From Geobacillus kaustophilus (GTDB lineage Bacteria > Bacillota > Bacilli > Bacillales > Anoxybacillaceae), in contig NZ_JYBP01000003.1 in NCBI RefSeq assembly GCF_000948285.1, positions 372,001 to 436,000 of the forward strand: 64,000 nt of DNA, read 5' to 3'. The notes beneath the pieces were generated by a model. That model saw nothing but the letters and a program-made list of their open reading frames with translations. It made no database searches and had not been told where the DNA came from. Below are positions 61,699-64,000 of the stretch, one piece after another; the stretch's first letter is position 1, and the number at the start of each line of letters is the position of its first letter. The position numbers and the translations under genes are program-made.

Positions 61699-62334
61699 AT
61701 GGGGAAGAAGCCCGTTGTCATCGGCGTCGCCGGCGGCTCCGGCTCGGGGAAGACGAGCGTCGCCCGCGCGATTTACGACCATTTTGGCGACCGCTCGATT
61801 TTAGTGCTTGAGCAAGATTTTTATTATAAAGACCAAAGCCATCTTCCGTTTGAAGAGCGGCTGAAGACGAACTACGACCACCCGCTGGCGTTTGACAACG
61901 ATTTGTTGATTGAGCATATTCATAAGCTGCTTCGCTATGAGCCGATTGACAAGCCGGTGTACGATTATACGCTGCACACTCGCTCAAGTGAAGTCGTGCG
62001 TGTTGAGCCGAAAGAAGTCATTATCGTCGAGGGCATCCTTGTCTTGGAAGATGAGCGGCTTCGCGATTTAATGGATATTAAGGTGTATGTCGACACCGAC
62101 CCGGACATCCGCATCATCCGCCGTCTCATCCGTGATATGAAAGAGCGCGGCCGCACGTTCGATTCGGTCATCGAGCAATATTTGTCCGTCGTTCGGCCGA
62201 TGCACAACCAGTTTGTCGAACCGACGAAGCGCTACGCCGATGTGATCATTCCAGAAGGCGGACAGAATGCTGTCGCCATCGATTTAATGGTGGCAAAAAT
62301 TCGCACAGTTCTTGAACAAAAAGCGGTTTTGTAA
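61699..62334 (+). CDS. udk: Uridine kinase
   Basis: This 211-residue pyrimidine salvage enzyme phosphorylates uridine and cytidine. [23 protein letters not shown] is the P-loop near residue 8; [26 protein letters not shown] and [25 protein letters not shown] are kinase signatures. It starts one base after the previous stop, with SD AGAAAGGAG inside that gene's end, so it belongs to the trmR operon. A hairpin follows. Confidence 0.97.
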   Translation: MGKKPVVIGVAGGSGSGKTSVARAIYDHFGDRSILVLEQDFYYKDQSHLPFEERLKTNYDHPLAFDNDLLIEHIHKLLRYEPIDKPVYDYTLHTRSSEVVRVEPKEVIIVEGILVLEDERLRDLMDIKVYVDTDPDIRIIRRLIRDMKERGRTFDSVIEQYLSVVRPMHNQFVEPTKRYADVIIPEGGQNAVAIDLMVAKIRTVLEQKAVL

Positions 62335-62377
62335 TAACATAACAGAGACAAAACAATATATTATTATAACAAGTAAG

Positions 62378-62412
62378 CGTACGAACAGCCGTTTTTGCTG
62401 TTCGTACGTTTT
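62378..62412 (+). terminator. Hairpin between udk and greA
   Basis: CGTACGAACAGC and GCTGTTCGTACG form a perfect 12-bp stem around CGTTTTT, followed by only TTTT. It is likely a terminator for udk, with a weak T run. Confidence 0.7.
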
Positions 62413-62445
62413 ACATAATGCAGAATATATAGAGGAGTGAGATGA

Positions 62446-62922
62446 ATGGCGAACGAAAAGCAGTATCCGATGACGAAAGAGGGAAAAGAGAAACTGGAAC
62501 AAGAGCTTGAGTACTTAAAAACGGTCAAGCGGAAAGAAGTGGTGGAGCGCATTAAGATTGCGCGCGGGTTCGGGGATTTGTCGGAAAACTCGGAGTACGA
62601 TGCTGCCAAAGATGAGCAGGCGTTTGTCGAATCACGCATCCAAATGCTTGAAAACATGATCCGCAACGCCGTCATCATTGAAGAAGACAAAGAAAATCCG
62701 GACGTCGTCTCGCTTGGCAAATCAGTGACATTCATTGAACTGCCGGACGGTGAAGAAGAGACGTATACGATCGTCGGCAGCGCTGAAGCCGACCCATTTG
62801 AAGGGAAAATTTCCAATGACTCGCCGATTGCGAAATCGCTCATCGGCCGCCGCGTCGGCGATGAAGTGACGGTGCAAACGCCGGGCGGGGAAATGCTTGT
62901 GAAAATTGTGGCTGTGAAATAA
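62446..62922 (+). CDS. greA: Transcription elongation factor GreA
   Basis: GreA rescues backtracked RNA polymerase by stimulating transcript cleavage. The 158-residue protein has the N-terminal coiled coil ([50 protein letters not shown]) with the acidic tip, and the C-terminal FKBP-like domain ([42 protein letters not shown]). SD GAGGAGTGAG lies upstream. It is between udk and a pbpI-like gene, as in B. subtilis. Confidence 0.97.
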   Translation: MANEKQYPMTKEGKEKLEQELEYLKTVKRKEVVERIKIARGFGDLSENSEYDAAKDEQAFVESRIQMLENMIRNAVIIEEDKENPDVVSLGKSVTFIELPDGEEETYTIVGSAEADPFEGKISNDSPIAKSLIGRRVGDEVTVQTPGGEMLVKIVAVK

Positions 62923-63001
62923 GAAGCAGGAGGCGGTCGGCCTGAACAAGCGGCGGTGTGCGAAGCGAAGAAAATTGCCGCCGCTTGACGTTTCAAACGG
63001 A

Positions 63002-63036
63002 AACACCTCGTCAACACTGATGATGAGGTGTTTTCT
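63002..63036 (+). terminator. greA terminator that contains the pbpI SD
   Basis: AACACCTC (63002-63009) pairs with GAGGTGTT (63025-63032), followed by TTCTTT. The 3' arm GAGGTG is also the only SD for the ATG at 63039, so termination or a folded leader would both reduce translation of the downstream gene. Confidence 0.7.
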
Positions 63037-63038
63037 TT

Positions 63039-64000
63039 ATGTGGAAAAAACGAACACTTGCCATGCTCGCCCTCATTCAATTGGGCTTGTTGTTGCTTGT
63101 CGGGCGATTGGCGCAAATCCAGCTGATTGACGCCGAGTCGTTTGCCAATCATAATTTAATTGCTGAAAGCGTCGCCCAGCGGACACAAGAACTCATTATT
63201 GATGACGGGCGCGGCTCGTTCGTCGACCGAAATGGCGCGCCGCTCACGAAGCGATATGTGCCGTCGCTTGTCTTATTTCCATTTTTAACGGCGATGAAAT
63301 GGCCGATGGAACAAGTGGCCCGCATCGCCGGCGTCTCGGAAGAAGAGATCCGCCGCCAGCTTGAGCAGGCGGACGGTCCGTTCGTCTTAGAGAAGGATGG
63401 CGAGCCGCTCGCCTTGAGCGCCCAGCAAATGAAGCAAATTAACGATTTGGGCATTCCGGGGGTATTTGCCGTCAACAAGCAATATCCGTTGGAAACGGTG
63501 TACGCCCCGCATTTGCTTGGCTTCACCCGTCCGGATCAGGAGCTCATCAAGAAGCGTTATCCGAAACGGACGCTGCCGCCAAAGACCGAAGTGGGCATTC
63601 AAGGGCTTGAGAAAGCGTTTGATGAATTTTTGCTCGCCGACGGCGAAACGAAGCTGCTTTACCATGTTGACGCCGAAGGGCGGCCGTTGTTTGGGCTTGA
63701 TGTCAAATACAGCGATACGGGCAATCCGTTTTATCCCGTCACCGTGCAAACGACGCTTGACCGCGATCTGCAGCAAGAGATGGAACGGATCGTCGACCAG
63801 TACGGACTGAAAAAAGGCGGCCTCGTGCTATTGGACATTGAGACAAACGGTGTGCTCGCCATGGTCAGCCGCCCAAACATGGACCCGCGCGATCCGTATA
63901 AAAACCGCGGGGCGGAAAACCAAATGGCGCTTCCGCAAATCCCTGGATCGATTTTTAAAACGGTCATTGCGGCTGCGGCGCTTGATGAAGGGCTCGCATC
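63039..64000 (+). CDS. pbpI: Penicillin-binding protein PbpI-like, N-terminal part
   Basis: The frame is open from ATG 63039 to the window end (320 codons seen). The protein starts with a signal anchor helix (TLAMLALIQLGLLLLVGRLAQIQL), then a class B PBP dimerisation region (DDGRGSFVDRNGAPLT, KTEVGIQGLEKAFDEFL) and the beginning of the transpeptidase domain; PGSIFKTVIAAAAL gives the catalytic serine in an SxxK motif. The SxN and KTG motifs lie beyond the window. B. subtilis has pbpI (yrrR, PBP4b) after greA, a sigma-F-dependent gene. SD GAGGTG is eight bases before the ATG. The call as PbpI is from location; the class B PBP assignment is firm. Confidence 0.85.
   Translation, partial: MWKKRTLAMLALIQLGLLLLVGRLAQIQLIDAESFANHNLIAESVAQRTQELIIDDGRGSFVDRNGAPLTKRYVPSLVLFPFLTAMKWPMEQVARIAGVSEEEIRRQLEQADGPFVLEKDGEPLALSAQQMKQINDLGIPGVFAVNKQYPLETVYAPHLLGFTRPDQELIKKRYPKRTLPPKTEVGIQGLEKAFDEFLLADGETKLLYHVDAEGRPLFGLDVKYSDTGNPFYPVTVQTTLDRDLQQEMERIVDQYGLKKGGLVLLDIETNGVLAMVSRPNMDPRDPYKNRGAENQMALPQIPGSIFKTVIAAAALDEGLA

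Overview
The window reads as a chromosomal segment of a thermophilic, spore-forming Bacillota, most likely Geobacillus or a close relative. The evidence is a GC-rich Bacillus-type proteome, sporulation genes (spo0B, safA, bofC, spoVB, rsfA and a coxA-like gene) and a gene order that largely follows the Bacillus subtilis rpmA-to-pbpI region. There is no rRNA, tRNA, CRISPR array, prophage or complete insertion sequence. Many genes start with GTG or TTG, so starts were chosen from Shine-Dalgarno (SD) spacing and family N-termini.

Layout. 1-3.7 kb: end of rpmA, spo0B, obg, pheB, pheA. 3.7-4.0 kb: first copy of a structured interspersed repeat. 4.0-9.4 kb: NAD synthesis, with niaR-nifS facing nadB-nadC-nadA across a shared operator. 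9.5-13.5 kb: spore block safA / CotS-like kinase / nadE / coxA-like. 13.6-19.5 kb: yebC, bofC, ruvAB, a DUF2905 gene, queA, tgt, yajC. 19.7-24.5 kb: yrzE and spoVB on the minus strand, then comN and secDF. 24.6-31.5 kb: cation efflux, recJ, apt, rel, dtd and a tiny HTH-like protein. 31.6-33.8 kb: ahpCF behind a PerR-type box. 33.9-37.3 kb: T-box leader, hisS, aspS. 37.3-38.5 kb: 6S-1 RNA and tcdA. 38.6-43.4 kb: rsfA and an RND pump with a TetR regulator. 43.5-47.9 kb: rarA, a membrane-protein remnant, cymR, cysteine desulfurase, mnmA. 47.9-53.0 kb: TPR protein, recD2, yrrD, small genes, yrrI. 53.0-57.0 kb: alaS with its T-box, ireB, ruvX, yrzB. 57.3-64 kb: mltG, second repeat copy, trmR, two U32 genes, udk, greA and the start of a pbpI-like gene.

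Functional themes. tRNA maturation is dense: queuosine (queA, tgt), thiouridine (cysteine desulfurase, mnmA), cyclic t6A (tcdA), 5-methoxyuridine (two U32 proteins, trmR), three aminoacyl-tRNA synthetases and dtd. NAD synthesis is almost complete. Recombination and repair are represented by ruvAB, ruvX, recJ, recD2 and rarA. RNA-level control is prominent: two T-boxes, 6S RNA, and three places where the SD lies inside a possible hairpin.

The least explained items are the paired 240-bp structured repeats, the overlapping GAC/CAC specifier of the hisS-aspS T-box, the folded leaders before spo0B and the coxA-like gene, the truncated YczE-like gene before cymR, and the kinase-nadE insertion between two spore genes. 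All calls come from reading the sequence and remembered family knowledge; no search or folding program was run.
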